DNA of 64,000 bases from Corella eumyota (lineage: Eukaryota; Chordata; Ascidiacea; Phlebobranchia; Corellidae), in the NCBI GenBank assembly GCA_963082875.1, contig OY720101.1:3720001-3784000 (forward strand), given 5' to 3'. Within the stretch, counting starts at the first letter, position 1; the number at the start of each line of letters is the position of its first letter. Positions 22,001 through 35,644 of the stretch are shown here, piece after piece. The notes beneath the pieces were generated by a model. It was not told where the DNA came from. It saw only the letters and a list, made by a program, of their open reading frames with translations, and searched no databases. Made by a program: the position numbers and the translations under genes.

Positions 22001-25000
22001 TATAGTAATTTTTTTGTGTCCAATATTTGTATTTATAACAACTTTTTGGAAATGAGCATTCTTTTATTTTTACTTCTCTTAAGGGTTGTTTTGTTACTAT
22101 TGTATATTAATAACAATGTTTAATACAGTATAAACACAAAGTTTTCATTTAACTTTCTTATCACATTCCCCTTTTTTTACATTTTTTTAATACTCAAATT
22201 TTTAGGCAAGGAAAGATGTTTCCTCTAGATATACCCAGAAAACTACTTCCACAGGTATGCAAGCATTACAAGAAGCATTAAAAGAGAAAGAAGAGCATGT
22301 TGATTCATTATTAGCTGAAAGAAATGAGTTTATGGAAATAAATTTACAAGCAGCAGAGAAACAAGCTTTACTAAAGAAAGTACAAGATGAATATGCAACA
22401 GTAGGTTTTATGTATATATATTTGTATTAAAGCGTCTCATAGTTAGTTAATTTTAGTAAAAACTCCATACTTTCAGAACTTTATTATTATTGTTTTATTG
22501 CATATATGCTTTATTAAACTATATAAATAGTTTTTATAAAATGTTAATATAGAGATTTTAACTTGGCCCCGAAAGAAATATTTATTTTGTTCTATGCGAT
22601 AAAAAAAAAAATAGTTTTTTGTTTTTAGAAATATATATTTTTATATACCGAGTTGAATTTAAAAAATTATTTTTTGTTAATAATTTATTTTTTTTCTAGT
22701 ATGTGGAATCAAAAGAAATAGAACTAGATGAACTTCGAAAATTAGTTCAGGAAGCTGACCAGGAAAAATTTCAACTTTCCAATCAACTTAAAGAAGAAAA
22801 AACTAAGGTGGAAGATCTTCAATTTCAGATAGAAGAAGGGCAAATTGATAAAGAAGATCTAGAAGTAAGAAATTATTTAATATTTTGACAAAAAAATGAT
22901 AAAACTTAAAAAAAAATTTAAATCCTATAAATTCTTAAAAAAATGGTTATTGTACGATAGTTACAAAATATACTAAATTATTTTGTTAAAAAATTTTTTT
23001 TTAAATGAATTTATTTTATTTTGTTTTGGTTAAAGTTATAAAATAAGATTTACGAACTTTTTTTTCACGTTTGCATGCGCATGTATTTATAAAAAGTGCA
23101 CGTTGAAACGAAAATAACAACTGCACCTTTTTTACTGACATTTATTTTCATTTTAACACTTTGAAAAAAGAATCAATTTCATACTGTTCAAGAAAAAAGC
23201 AAAGAGCTGGATTCCAGTCTTCAAATTGAGAGAAATCGGTCAAGAAGTTTGCAAACTAACTTGGAAAACACAAGGGTAACAAGAAATAGATTTCTTGTAG
23301 TGATCAGATGGTTAAATTTATATATTTGTAGGCATTAACATATTTTTATTGTCATATTACTTAAACAAGGCTTAAGGTGGCCTACAACTAAAATAAATTT
23401 GTTTTTTATTTAAAGCTTTATTAACCTTCAAATTAGTAAATGTAACTTTTTTAAATTTTTGTTAATGTTTAAATTTTTTTGGTTTTTGAGTTGACTCAAA
23501 TTTAGGTTATTTTATGAAGCATGTAAAAATAACCTTTTTCCGACTGAGTTTTGTTAAAAACACAATTATGTTTATTTTTAACACAATTAAATTCTGGTTT
23601 GTGCATGGTTTAATGGTTGGTTTTTACTTGGCAAAAAAATAACAATTTCAGATATTATTTTTTTTTCTTAAGTGTTAAAATTTAATATTTTTTTTAAGGC
23701 TTTGACTGTAAATGATAGATCAGATTTATCAAAACTAAACGATGAATTATCAAGTTTAAGAAAGGAAAACGAAACCCTTCAAGATACAATTAAATTACTA
23801 GAAGAGGATAATTTGGATACGGTTTGTAAAAAAATTAAAATCATTTTTTCACATTAACTTTTTGATTTTCGTTCATTTACATAATTATAATTTAATATTT
23901 TTAATTTTTCATGAGTGTTTTTGTGTGTTAGTTAGTTGACTTTTTATAGCGCTAATCAGTTTATATCAGTAGTAAATTTGATTTTTAATATTTTCATTTT
24001 AATCACTTCACCTTTTTGATTAACATTTCACAAAAAATCAATTTTTTGCCTCAAAATTTTGGTGCCAGGCTTTAGATGAGTTTAGAGCAAAACTTTCAGC
24101 ACAAGAAAAGGAGAAAGAAGATATGATGACGCAAATTAAAGAATTTAAACTAGAGATAGAAAATCTTAATAATGTAAGTTGTTTTTTATTTTAAGTTATT
24201 TTAATTTTAGGGTGTTTACATTTTTAAAAGTTTTTATAAAATAATTTTTTATTTTTTTTAATATGTGCATATATTGGCCCTTAAATATATGATTGAATTA
24301 TTTCTTGACTACATATAAATTTTAGTTTTTGCCTATGTTTCTTTTTTTTGTAGACAAAAGAAGCAAACATGCAACAACTTGATGAGTTCAAATCATTATT
24401 GGACAATGCAAATAAACAAATTGAGATCAAAACTGTAGAGGTTAATGAAATAAAAACTAATCACAAATTAGAAATTCAAAATAAAGGAGATGGATCAACT
24501 GAAATGCAAGAAAAAACAAACAACTTAAACCAAGAAATAACTGATCTTAAACAAAAACTGGCTTCAAGTCAAAAAGAATCACAAACTGCAGCAGAAGAGC
24601 TTCAAAAATTAAAAGAAATGTTTCAGAAAACTGAGTTGGAGTTATCTGAAAAGAAAAACGAGAATGTTAAGCATGTTACGAATGTTGATCAACTAAAGAA
24701 TTTGTTGCAGGCAACAGAAAAAGAGTTGAATGAAACAAAACAAGCTAAATCTGATTTCGAAACTGAAGTACAAGAGTTAAAGAATATTAAAATTAACTTT
24801 GAGGCACAAATTAGTAAACTAAAAAGCACGAATGAAGAAAGTCAAAGAGTTTTAGCAGAATCTCAAACCTTGGAAAAAAAGCAGAGAAAAGAAAATACTC
24901 AGCTTGCTGAAAAAGTCGAAATTTTGCAAAATTTAACAAAAGAAAACAATTTAAAAGAAAGTGAACAGATCGAAAAGTTGATTTCAAATATTGAAATCTT

Positions 25001-28000
25001 ACAGAAAGAAAACCAGGAAATTGTTGAACAAAAATTAGTTTTACAAGAAAGTGACAATTTTTCTAAAACAAAATTATTAGAAAATGAATCTCATATTATC
25101 GAACTAAAAGAATCTTTAGAAAAAACAACAGAAAAACTCAACGAAATGACAAAAATTAACGAAGCGTTGGCAACAACCCATCAAGAGGCATCAGAAGAAA
25201 TAAAACAATATAAGACTAAAATCGAAGAACTGTATTCTCAATTAGATGTAGCAAACCAAATCATCAGATCAACAAACGAAGAAATACAGGAATACGAAAC
25301 AAAATTTGAACAAGAAAATGCAAAATTTCATCAACTGGAAATTGATTTAAATCGTTTTCGGTCTTTAGTTAAAGATGCTGATGAATTATCTAAATCCGAT
25401 GCTAATTATAAAAGTTTAATTACCGATGAATTAAATGAATTAAAATCTAAAATGAGTGATTCCAATAAGGTATTTAAAATAATTGTTTTATGATTATTTT
25501 TTAATTTACTTTGATTTTTTTGTTAATTACATTTGCTTGTAATTTCTTTATCAAAACATGCATATTTTTTGTTACATGAACCTCATTTAAAAAATTATTG
25601 TGTGAAGCTAAAATTTTAACTATATTGTTTTTACTTACTGCTATTATGATATTATATTTTCAGCAGTGACTAAACCTTTTAATATATTATAGAAAATTAT
25701 GAACCTCACTGAAATGTTGAATGAAGCAAATGCTAACAAGGATATTGCAGAGGCAAACTTGGCAACTGAAAAATCAAATTTCAATGACAGTGAAAGAAAA
25801 TTAAATGAAGCAAATGAATTGCTTGAAACTAATATCAAGGTATAACATTTATCAATATTGATAATAGATATTATATATATATATAATTACATACATATAA
25901 ATTGGATATATACCCAATATTTATATATTTAAATTGTATATATTGGACATAATATGTTATGTATAATATGTTCTATTTATGGCCCTTAAAAAATATGAAA
26001 CTGCTGCTATGCAAAAATTTATTGCGACCACTTTCAAAAACAATTTAATCATTAATAACCCCACAAGTGGGAAAATATTAATGCCATCAGGCAAGGGTTA
26101 AACTACCTCCAATAATAACATTATTAAAAAAAAATTTACTGCATTTAAATTTGAAGATTTTAAATGTATTTTTTTAGAAATTAAATCTTGCTGATGAAGA
26201 TATCACAAATTTAAAATCAGAGAACGAAAAAATTTCGAAACAACTTGAAGCAGAAACCAATCAAGCAAGCAGCTTGTTGGTTGAAAAAAAAAATATGTTG
26301 GAAAATTGGGAGGATTTGAAAGATAAATTCACTGAGACAAATCGAGTTTTAGAGAAAATACAACATGAGTTAAATGAGAAGTTAACGGTGTTAGATCATT
26401 TGGAAGCAAAGGTAAAAAACCTTGATAAAAAATTGTAACTGTTCTAAAATTTGTATTTTTTTACTGGAATTAGGCTTTGTATAGATTAAATTATTGACTT
26501 ATATACTACTGAAAACTATTTTACCAAAAAGCTATTTTTCTGAACATCATTTTGCTGGCAATAAGACATTTTGTAATATCTCTTACACTCTAACCCCTTA
26601 GTTTAAAAAGGCCCTTAAATTAAAAAAAAATGTTACCTAACCTAAAATCGGTAAATGTTTTATTTACAATTTTTTTGATAAAAAAGGTTTTAAGTAAATG
26701 CATTTTCAGTAAATGCATGGTATAGTTTTTTGTGGCAATATGTTGCTAATGTTTGATAACGTTAAATAATATTTTTATTTATTTCTTAGTTACAAATTTT
26801 ATATTTTTTAGGTAAAGCAATATGAAGAGGAAATAATAACTTTGAAGGAAAATTTAGAATTCGCAGAAGCAGAAGGTGAGCAGAAAAGTTTGCAATCTGT
26901 CAACAGTGGAAATCTGCTCCGAGACTCTCAAATGGAAGTCAAAACTTTGGAGGATAAGTTGAATAGTTTGATGGAGGAAAAGGGAGATACAGAGCAGGTT
27001 AAAACTATAATTGTTGATTATTTTGTTGTTAAATTTACTTTTAAAGTATTGTTGTGTTGTTATAATTAATACATTTTTTAGCAACAACGGTTTAGATTTA
27101 AAATACAAATAAATAGTTGTTTTTTTTCATTTTGGGTCATTAGTAAATACCACAATTTTTAAAATTGTTTTGTAACAAATTTTATAATTTTTTTAGAAAT
27201 CATTTCATTATCTTGATCAAATCCAAGCTTTAGAAAAAGAAATAGGACAACATAAATCCAACTATGAAGTACAAACTAACTCACTCAATAAATTAAAAAA
27301 TAACTTGGAGAAAAAATCTACAGAACATGAGACATTAACACAGGTTAGTCGGCTTATAACTTAACTTGTTTTAGAATACAAGTTTGGGTTTTGTAAAAAA
27401 ACTTGGAAAATAAATTAAAAAAGGTTCAAATTTTTTCGGTCTTTCTAAAAATGATTTTGATTTATTGAAAAGTATTTATTTTTTTTTGTTGTTATAAATT
27501 TTACTTTTTTAAATTATAAAATATATGCAGAAATCTGAAGAACTACAAAGTAAATTTGATGAGCTAAATATAAGCCATGCTGACACATGCACAAAACTGG
27601 ACAAATTTACCTTGGAGAATAACTCCCTTAACGAAAAAGTAAATAAACTAGAAGAACAAAATTTAAATATTGATCTAGAGAAATCGAATTTGTCAAAAAA
27701 AGTTGAAGATTTTACTCTCAAGAATAACGAGGCAAATAAAAACTTCGAATTGAAGAATGTTGAAAATAAAACACTCTGTGACCAGATTAGTGAACTTAAC
27801 AAAGCAAAATGTAATCTTGAAAATGAAAAATCTGATCTCTCCAAGAAAATTGAAGAATTGACTACAAAAAATAATAAATCCATAAAAATCATTGAGTCAA
27901 AATTATCAGAAATCTCCACCTTAGAAGAAAATATAAATTCAATGAAAACCGAAAAAGAATCAGTAGAATCAAAGTTATCAGAATTAGAGAAAAAACTCAA

Positions 28001-31000
28001 AGAAACGGAATCAGAAAATACTTTGACCACTGAGAAACAGACACTAACAATAAGCAAACTTCAATCATTATGTGATGAATTAGAGAGTGACAAGGGACAA
28101 AGTATTGCTGATTATACCGAGCAGTTGATTATTGTTACTGAGTTGAAAGACAACTACGAGAAAAAATGTGATGACCATGACTTGTTAAAAAAGGTTTGTG
28201 GTTTGTTAAATTTAACTTAACAAAAACAATTGTGGTGTTTAGTGTCACTTTATAAATATATGGCAGCATGGTGTAGTAGAATAGTTGCTACACTACATAG
28301 GGTCGTTGGTTCGATCCCCACTGCTCCCATGCTGTAGCCCCCTTGAATATGGTACTATGAATGGTATGAACTCCTGCTAAGCCAGCACTTGATCATTACC
28401 ATAATTATTGGGCAACTGTATTGTATATGTCCAAAACTGTCAAAGGCAACTCGACACTGGGTTAGGGTAACTGATGTTACTCTATGTTTAAATTTGCAAC
28501 CTTTTCACATCGAGAATAAAGATATAAAAAATATATATATATATATATAAAATGAATTTTTGTTTTTTAAAACTTTTACATAAATATTTATTACTGGTAA
28601 AGTTACTAGTTTAACCAATATTTAATTTTTCTTTTGCTTTGTAGAAATCTGATGAATTACAAATTGAATTTGAAAATTTGGACAAAAATCATAAAGATGC
28701 AATCACAAAATCAATTGAATTATCATTGGAGATTAAAAATTTAATGGATCAGCTCAAAGATGCTAATGACCTCACCAATACAATGAAAAATGAAAAGGAC
28801 AATCTTTCAAAAGAGATTCAAGAGTTGACTGATAAACACGCGGAATTAAATAACAATTATAGTTCTTTGCAAACTGAGAAAGAATTAACTGAATCAAAAT
28901 TATCGGAATTAGAAACGAAATTTAAGGAGACCCAGTTGGCTTTGGAAAGTGAAAAAACTAATCTATCTCAAGAAATTCTAGAATTAAATACTAAAAACGA
29001 CGAATTAAACAAAAATCTTGAAAATAAAGTAACAGAAATTAAAGATTTAAATCATAACTTTTGTACAGTAAAATCAGATAAAGAATCTGTCGAAGCAAAG
29101 TTGTCAGAATTGGAAATCAAACTAACTGAAGTTCAATCAGAAAATGCTTTAAATTTAGAGAAAAATTTGTCACAAATTACTAAATTAAATTCGATGTGTG
29201 AAATTTTGGAGACGGAAAAAAAACTACTGCTTGAAAATTCGAAATCATCAAACGAGACTTTAGTAGTACAAATAAATGATTTAAACAACAACAAAAAAGA
29301 ATTATTATCCCAAATTGATAACCTTAACCAACAAATTCTTGAGTTGGAGAAATTCAACACTGTTGTGAAATCAGAAAAAGAAAATGTGTTAACTCAAATT
29401 GAAATTGTCACCACTAATAATCAAGCCTTGAGTAAGAACTTGAGTCAAAACTCTGAAACTATCGAAAATCAAAATACTCAAATAGAGGAATTAAACAAAA
29501 ATCTTACTGATTTAAACTCGAAAATTGAAAATCTAAATCTTAAATTGAGTGGGTTAGAGCAAGAAAAATTAAACTCAGAATCCAAATTGAGTGAGTTACA
29601 AACTGAGCATTCTACTCTTACTGCACTTAATTCTGAAAATGAACTCAAACTCAAAGATGTTGAGCTAATTAAGTGTGAACTCGAGAAAGAAAAGATTCAA
29701 AATTTGAGTGAAATTGAAAAGTTAAAAAAGTTGGTGAATGAAGCAAATGTGAGCAATGAAAACTCGAAACAAAAAATTGAAAATTTGAGTGAAAAACTAC
29801 AACTTACAATTAGTTCTGGGGATGCAAAAACCAATGATTTAAGGTAAAATTAACATTATTAAAACAAATTATACAAATATATCATTATTTTTTTTATTGG
29901 ATTTTATAAGTCAATTTCATAAGGCAATTATGTTAGTTTTTATCATTTGCTTTAAAACTTGTATTTTTGTATGGTTTAGGACTATGGGCGATGGCCTCAG
30001 AACACAGTTAAAAGATATGGAATTAAATCACTCTTCAGTGAAAGAACAACTTGTTTTACTACAAACAACATCTCAAACTCAAATTGAGGACCATAAAAAT
30101 AATCACTCAAAGTTAACCTCGGAGTTAGAAAACTTGACTCAAAAGAAAAATGAGCTTCAAAGTGAATTTGACGCGTTAAAAACAAAACAAGCCTCAACTG
30201 AATTTAGTTTAACAGATTTCAGAAATAAAAATGAGAATTTGAGTGAAAATGTCGTTAAAAAAGAGGCTACAATTTCTGAGTTAGAACAAAGGTAAATCTA
30301 AAAACTTTTTATCTCTTTAATAAAAGAATTTATTTAACTTTGTTATATTTTTTTTTGTATATTTCTTTATCCTCGATGTGGGAAAGTCGAATGTGCGACC
30401 TAAACATAGAGTAACATCAGTTACCCCGACCCAGTCCGAGTTGTCTGTGGCAGTTTTGGATATTATATAGATCATAATCGCCTGGTAATTATGCTGCTGA
30501 TTAAGTGCTGGCTCAGCAGGAGTTCATACCATTTATAGCACCCTACTCAAGGGCTTTACAGCATGAGAGTAGTGGGGATTGAACCGAGACCTCAAGGTGG
30601 TATAGCAAGTGTTTTTACCACTACACCACGCTGCCAGTGATTTATATTTATTAGTGCTTTAATTTTTTATGATTTTTTTTCAGGTTGCAAAGTATTACTG
30701 AGGTACAAAATCAAAATAAATTACATTCGGAATCTACAATTGAATCTGTTAATAATCAACTTATTATAGTAAGTTTATAAGGGACAAAGTTGACAAAACT
30801 TTAAATTTTTTTCGGTTAGATATTTTTAGGCAAATTTTTTCATTTTTATTTTGTTATTTTTTTTTAGGTAACTAACGAAAAAGAAGCAATAAATATTAAA
30901 TTTACACAATTGCAACAAGAAAGTAATACTAAAAACGAGGTGAATTTAATTAATAAATAATATTGCAATTAAATTAAATTTAAGGTTAGTTAAATTATTT

Positions 31001-34000
31001 AATTGAAAATTAAAATTATTAGTTAGTTTATAATTTATTGCTATTTAAATATCTTATATTATAAAAAAAACTGTTCAACTAAAGTAACTTTAAGGTATTT
31101 AAATATAAGAATAAAACATTTATAATTATAAAGTAAGTAATGGTATTAAAGTTAAGTGATTTATAATAGAAACTAACCTAAATTTATTTTTTTAACCTAA
31201 ATATATTAACTTTGATTTTTTAACAAAATCTAATTTATGATGTTGTAATTACTACATGTAGAACCAAATTTGATTTTTTGTTCATTTTTAGAAAGTTTAT
31301 TTCATTGTTTTGCTTGATTTTAGTAGTTTAATCACTATATCTTAAAACCAAATTGTACATTTAATTAAATTAATTTAATAGTATCATTAAATTAGTAAGG
31401 CTAAATATTTATGTACTGTAACAATTTTGTACAAAGTAAATTTATCTTATTGATATTTTGTACTTTTATGTTTAAAAAAACATAAATTGTTTTTGTTTTG
31501 TTTAATAAATCTTTTTATATGCTTAGAAATACCTTGAACTTAAAAAGGAATTTAATCAAATGGAAAACACAAATAAAGAAAATGTCGAAAAGTTGAATGT
31601 ACTCAACAAACAAAATCAAGAGGTAATATTCTTTCATATTTTGTCGCCTTTTAAAGTAAAGCTTCTTATAACATTATTTTAAATTTATAATATTATTTTA
31701 ATTTAAATTTTTAGGTTACAAATGAGAAAGAAGATTTAAATGTTAAATATACAGAATTACAAGAAGAAAACAACACTAATAATCAGGCATATTAACTTAA
31801 TCAAATAATACTTTTGTTGCTTAATTTATTGGTAAATTTTTTTAATATAAAAACTACATTTGAAATGTTTTATTAGCTTCTTATAAAAATTTGTTTACAA
31901 TTTTAGAAATATTTGGACTTGAAAAAGGCTTTTAATGAATTAGAAAATTCAAATACAGAAACTGTAAACAAATTAAATATGCTTGAAACACAAAGTCAGC
32001 AGGTGAGCTTAGCTGAAGATTTTATTATAGTTTTTTTTTATATATCTTTATCATTAATGTGAAAAGGTCGACTTCACTACCTAAACATAGAGTAACAGTT
32101 ACCTCGACCCAGTCTTAAGTTGCCTTTAGCATTTTGGGATACTATAGAATATATAATTGTCTCATAATAACATTGCCAATAACTGCTGGCTCAGCAGGAG
32201 TTCATACTGTATAAAGCACCTTACTTGAGAGCGCTACAGCATGAGAGCTGTTGGGATCGAACCTATGACCTCATGTAGTGTAGCAATTGTTCTGCACTAT
32301 GCTGCTGGGTTTAAGTTATCTTTAATTATATTTAAAACCATTATTACAAAAATTTGTGGCTAACTTTTATGATCTTACTTTCAGGTGACAACAGACAAAG
32401 AAGAAATAAATGTTAAATTATTACAGTTACAGCAAGAAAATATTCGCAAAGATAAGGTATTTATATATTTAAAAAGATGATTTTTTAAGTGATATACTTA
32501 CATAAATCTTATTTAATTTTTTTGTTTTTATTAGAAATTTTCTGACTTAGAAAAAACATTCAATGATTTGAAAAAATCAAATAATGAGATACTTGAGAAA
32601 TATAATTTACTTGAAGCTCAGAGTCAGCAAGTAAGTGAACATTTTATCATAAAGTAATACCTTTGCCTTAATTTATTAACTAAAATAAAATGAAATTTGT
32701 GGCCAACTTTTTTGATTTTACTTTTAGGTGACCACCGACAAGGAAGAAATAAATGTTAACTTATTACAACTACAGCAAGAACATAGTAGCAAAGATGAGG
32801 TATTGTATATACACACAATTAACTTTAAATCATAAAAAACATATATATTTTACCAACTAAGCTTACATTAACAAAATACTATGTAAATTAACTGATGTTT
32901 TAAAAAAAAATTAATGATTTTATTTATTAGAAATTTTCTGAATTGGAAAAAGCATTCAATGATTTACAAAATTCAAACCAAGAGGTTCTTGATAAATATA
33001 ACTTACTCGAAACTCAAAATAAAGAGGTATTAAGGAAAACAAATCGTTTAAAATTAATGTATTTTATATTTTGTAACCCTTAATAACAATACAGTGTTGA
33101 TATATTTTATTGTTTTAAATTTAGGTGATGAATGAAAAAGAAGAAATTAACAATAATTTGATACAACTAGAACAAGAAAACAATAGCAACAATCAGGTGG
33201 TTATTACTTTAGGGTTTTTACAACAATGTAAAATACTGATAAATATAGAAACTCATCTAAATTTAATGTTTTTTACTTTATAATATAAAATTGTATTTTA
33301 TAGAAATACATTGACCTGGAAAAAGATTTTAATGAGCTGAAAAATACAAATAAAGACACTCACGAAAAACTTAATTTACTAGAAACACAAAATCAAGAGG
33401 TAAAAGTACAATTTTTGGTGAATATTTTATTTTTTTGACGTCACTTTGTTTACAATTAACAATTTAACATGACGTCCATATTTTAAGGCATTAAATGTAA
33501 AAGAGGGACATGAACAGAAACTAAAACTTATGGAAAAAAGGTAAATGATTTACTTAAACTGCACTTACGTAAACACCTAAAATAGTTTTTAAAATTAATT
33601 TTGGTAGGTTTTTCTAATTAAACCCTAATTTGACGTATTGTAAGTTTTTATTATCTTAGTTTTTGTTAAATTTTTGACTTGAAACTTACACTTTAGTTAA
33701 TAATAATAATAATACACTGCTAAATTGTGTTTATTATTATGCTTTTTAGTGTGTTTACTACTTTAACTAAACACTTGTAGTTTAAATTAATTTGTTAAAA
33801 TTTATTGCAGTGCACTTGATATAGAGGAAAGGTATTCAATTCATATTATTTTGCATGAATTGTATTTCTATTTAAAGTTTATAAGCTGAATAATGTTTTA
33901 ATGTACTATTTTATATAGAACATAAATTTGTAAACTTGCATAATATATTTATTTAAAAAAAATATATATCACAACATGATATTTGCTTACAAAATGCATG

Positions 34001-35644
34001 TATAATTTTTATTTTTTGTTAAACTGTTGTAAATATAATATGAAAAAATAAATGTTCTCTGATATTTATTTTTAACTTAATTTTTTCCCAGGGAAAATGT
34101 TCTAAAAAGGGAATTTTCCCAAGAAAGAGAATCATTGCAAAGGTCTCTTGATATAACAGCTTCACTTATTGAAGAGAAAAATAAAGAAATTCAAACTTGT
34201 AAAGAGGTAAACAAATTAACTACAAGATTTGGTTTAAAATTTTAGTACATTTTTGGTCCACTGTTTTATAGGAACTTGACATTTGATAGTAAATTTCGTA
34301 CATTATTTTTATTGATGTTTTCAGAACTTACAAGCGAACAAGATACAACTTGATCAATTTGAATTAAATCTTAAACATGTTGAAAATGAAAAGTTTCTTC
34401 TTAAACAAGATGTCGAAAAATTAAAACAACAAACTTCATTGGGCACAGGTAAAAAGATAGAAGAAAAATAAAACATCAATTTTTACACAAACAGTGATCT
34501 TTTATTTTAAAGCCTTATGTATTAGTTAGACATATCTGTGTTGTGTACGAATATTTATTATATAAAAAAAACTTTATTTTTTACAGAGTCCAATCAAGTT
34601 GTGAGCCAAAATGGGGGTTCCTCTGATTTTCTTAACACAGTAATAGTTGATCAACAACAAAAAATCACAAAACTTAATCAGAGAATCGTGGAACTTGAGA
34701 ATATGATGGTGAATGGAAATAATTATGACAGGGATCTAGATGATGATGGGTAGGATTTGTTGTTAATTACTAATTATTTGAGTTTACAATTTGGGTAGAT
34801 AATTAATGTATTGGTATTGTTTTGGTAGTAGCAAATGGATTGATTTTATTAATTTAATTATGAATAAACCAGCCTATATTTTCCAACTATTTTAGTCACT
34901 TCGTAAAGCACAGCTTTAAAAACCTAGAAAATTTTTTTTTTTTTTACCTTTTTTCAATTTTAAAGTGATCCTTCAAGAACTATAGCCCCTCGGTTGTTTT
35001 GTGATATTTGTGACATCTTTGATGCTCATGACACAGAAGATTGTCCGACACAGAGCATGGAGGATCCGGAAGCAGGACACGGATCGTTGCATCATTATCA
35101 GAGAGGAGAAGAGAGACCATACTGTGAAAATTGTGAAGGTCTTTAAATTAATTTAAATTAAGCATCAAATTATTTTTTTTTGTAAATTACTGTCTTAGAA
35201 TTATTACTTTAAACTTCTGTTTAACTAAACTTCTGTTTAACTATTTAGGTTATATTTTACGTTTTAATTCAGTTTTTTTTACCAATCTATTTACAGTGTC
35301 TAATTAAACATGTTCAGTCAAAAGGGTAAAATATAAATTGAAATAATACCATGGGTTTTTGTTATAACAACTCTTTGCAATTTTTTTTGAGATGTACTAA
35401 CTGTTTATTTTGAGTTGAATTAAAAAATTTTAACTACTAAATTTTTAAGTCTATTTATTTAAATATATTTAAAAAGTTATTCCCTTAAATGTATAGAATA
35501 ATTTATTTTACACTACGGGATTACCACAAACCTTAAAAAATATATAGTTTTTTAGTTTAAAAGTTGTTGTTAAACAAATATCTTTTTTATTTCTTAGTGT
35601 TTGGACACTGGACGAACGATTGTGAAGAAGAACAAATGTATTAA
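19001..35644 (+). CDS. CLIP1: CAP-Gly domain linker protein 1 (CLIP-170-like), greatly extended coiled coil
   Basis: Forty exons: 19001-19070, 19497-19574, 19752-19900, 20031-20106, 20222-20326, 20840-20953, 21154-21259, 21395-21471, 21622-21716, 22206-22400, 22700-22864, 23171-23275, 23699-23821, 24069-24173, 24354-25469, 25693-25839, 26178-26411, 26812-26997, 27197-27343, 27531-28193, 28645-29843, 29980-30291, 30684-30768, 30868-30939, 31527-31622, 31715-31786, 31907-32002, 32385-32456, 32535-32630, 32728-32799, 32931-33026, 33125-33196, 33304-33399, 33488-33540, 33811-33831, 34092-34206, 34325-34448, 34587-34749, 34966-35138, 35598-35644. Phases agree throughout; the sum is 2395 residues, against about 1440 in human CLIP1 as remembered. 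The family tracks microtubule plus ends. Two CAP-Gly domains (residues about 50-120 and 186-255) each carry [10 protein letters not shown] Ser/Thr-rich basic linker precedes a coiled coil of about 2000 residues. Two zinc knuckles follow: CX2CX5HX4C and CX2CX4HX4C. The protein ends in EEEQMY, an acidic-aromatic tail like the ETF end of vertebrate CLIP-170. SINEs occupy several introns. Confidence 0.93.
19190..19438 (-). mobile_element. tRNA-derived SINE with internal deletion
   Basis: A young-type minus-strand copy in CLIP1 intron 1. A body segment of about 45 bp between ctgtggcagttt and taagtgctgg is missing. It ends cgctgccgg, 58 bp before exon 2. Confidence 0.9.
28261..28530 (+). mobile_element. 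tRNA-derived SINE, diverged
   Basis: A plus-strand copy in CLIP1 intron 20 with head ggcagcatggtgtagtag and B box ggttcgatccccactg. An AT dinucleotide run follows its tail. Confidence 0.88.
30351..30637 (-). mobile_element. Near full-length tRNA-derived SINE
   Basis: A minus-strand copy filling most of CLIP1 intron 22. The flanks gttatattt and gatttatattt may be a target-site duplication. It ends 46 bp before exon 23. Confidence 0.9.
30868..33399 (+). repeat. CLIP1: Five tandem exon pairs inside CLIP1
   Basis: A 72-nt exon and a 96-nt exon alternate five times, all in phase 0: 30868-30939/31527-31622, 31715-31786/31907-32002, 32385-32456/32535-32630, 32728-32799/32931-33026 and 33125-33196/33304-33399. 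The 72-nt exons encode 24 residues close to [18 protein letters not shown]. The 96-nt exons encode 32 residues beginning K-Y/F-x-x-L-x-K-x-F-N-x-L. Each pair adds 56 residues, exactly eight heptads, so the coiled-coil register is kept. Any pair could be gained, lost or skipped without breaking frame. Confidence 0.92.
32038..32309 (-). mobile_element. tRNA-derived SINE, diverged
   Basis: A minus-strand copy within the tandem exon-pair region of CLIP1, in the intron after exon 27. It is older than the other CLIP1 copies, judged by its many substitutions. Confidence 0.85.

Noticed and set aside
27509-28057. 182-residue open frame on the minus strand
   Set aside because: It is the antisense shadow of CLIP1 exon 20; Phe/Ser-rich composition mirrors the Lys/Glu-rich coding strand.
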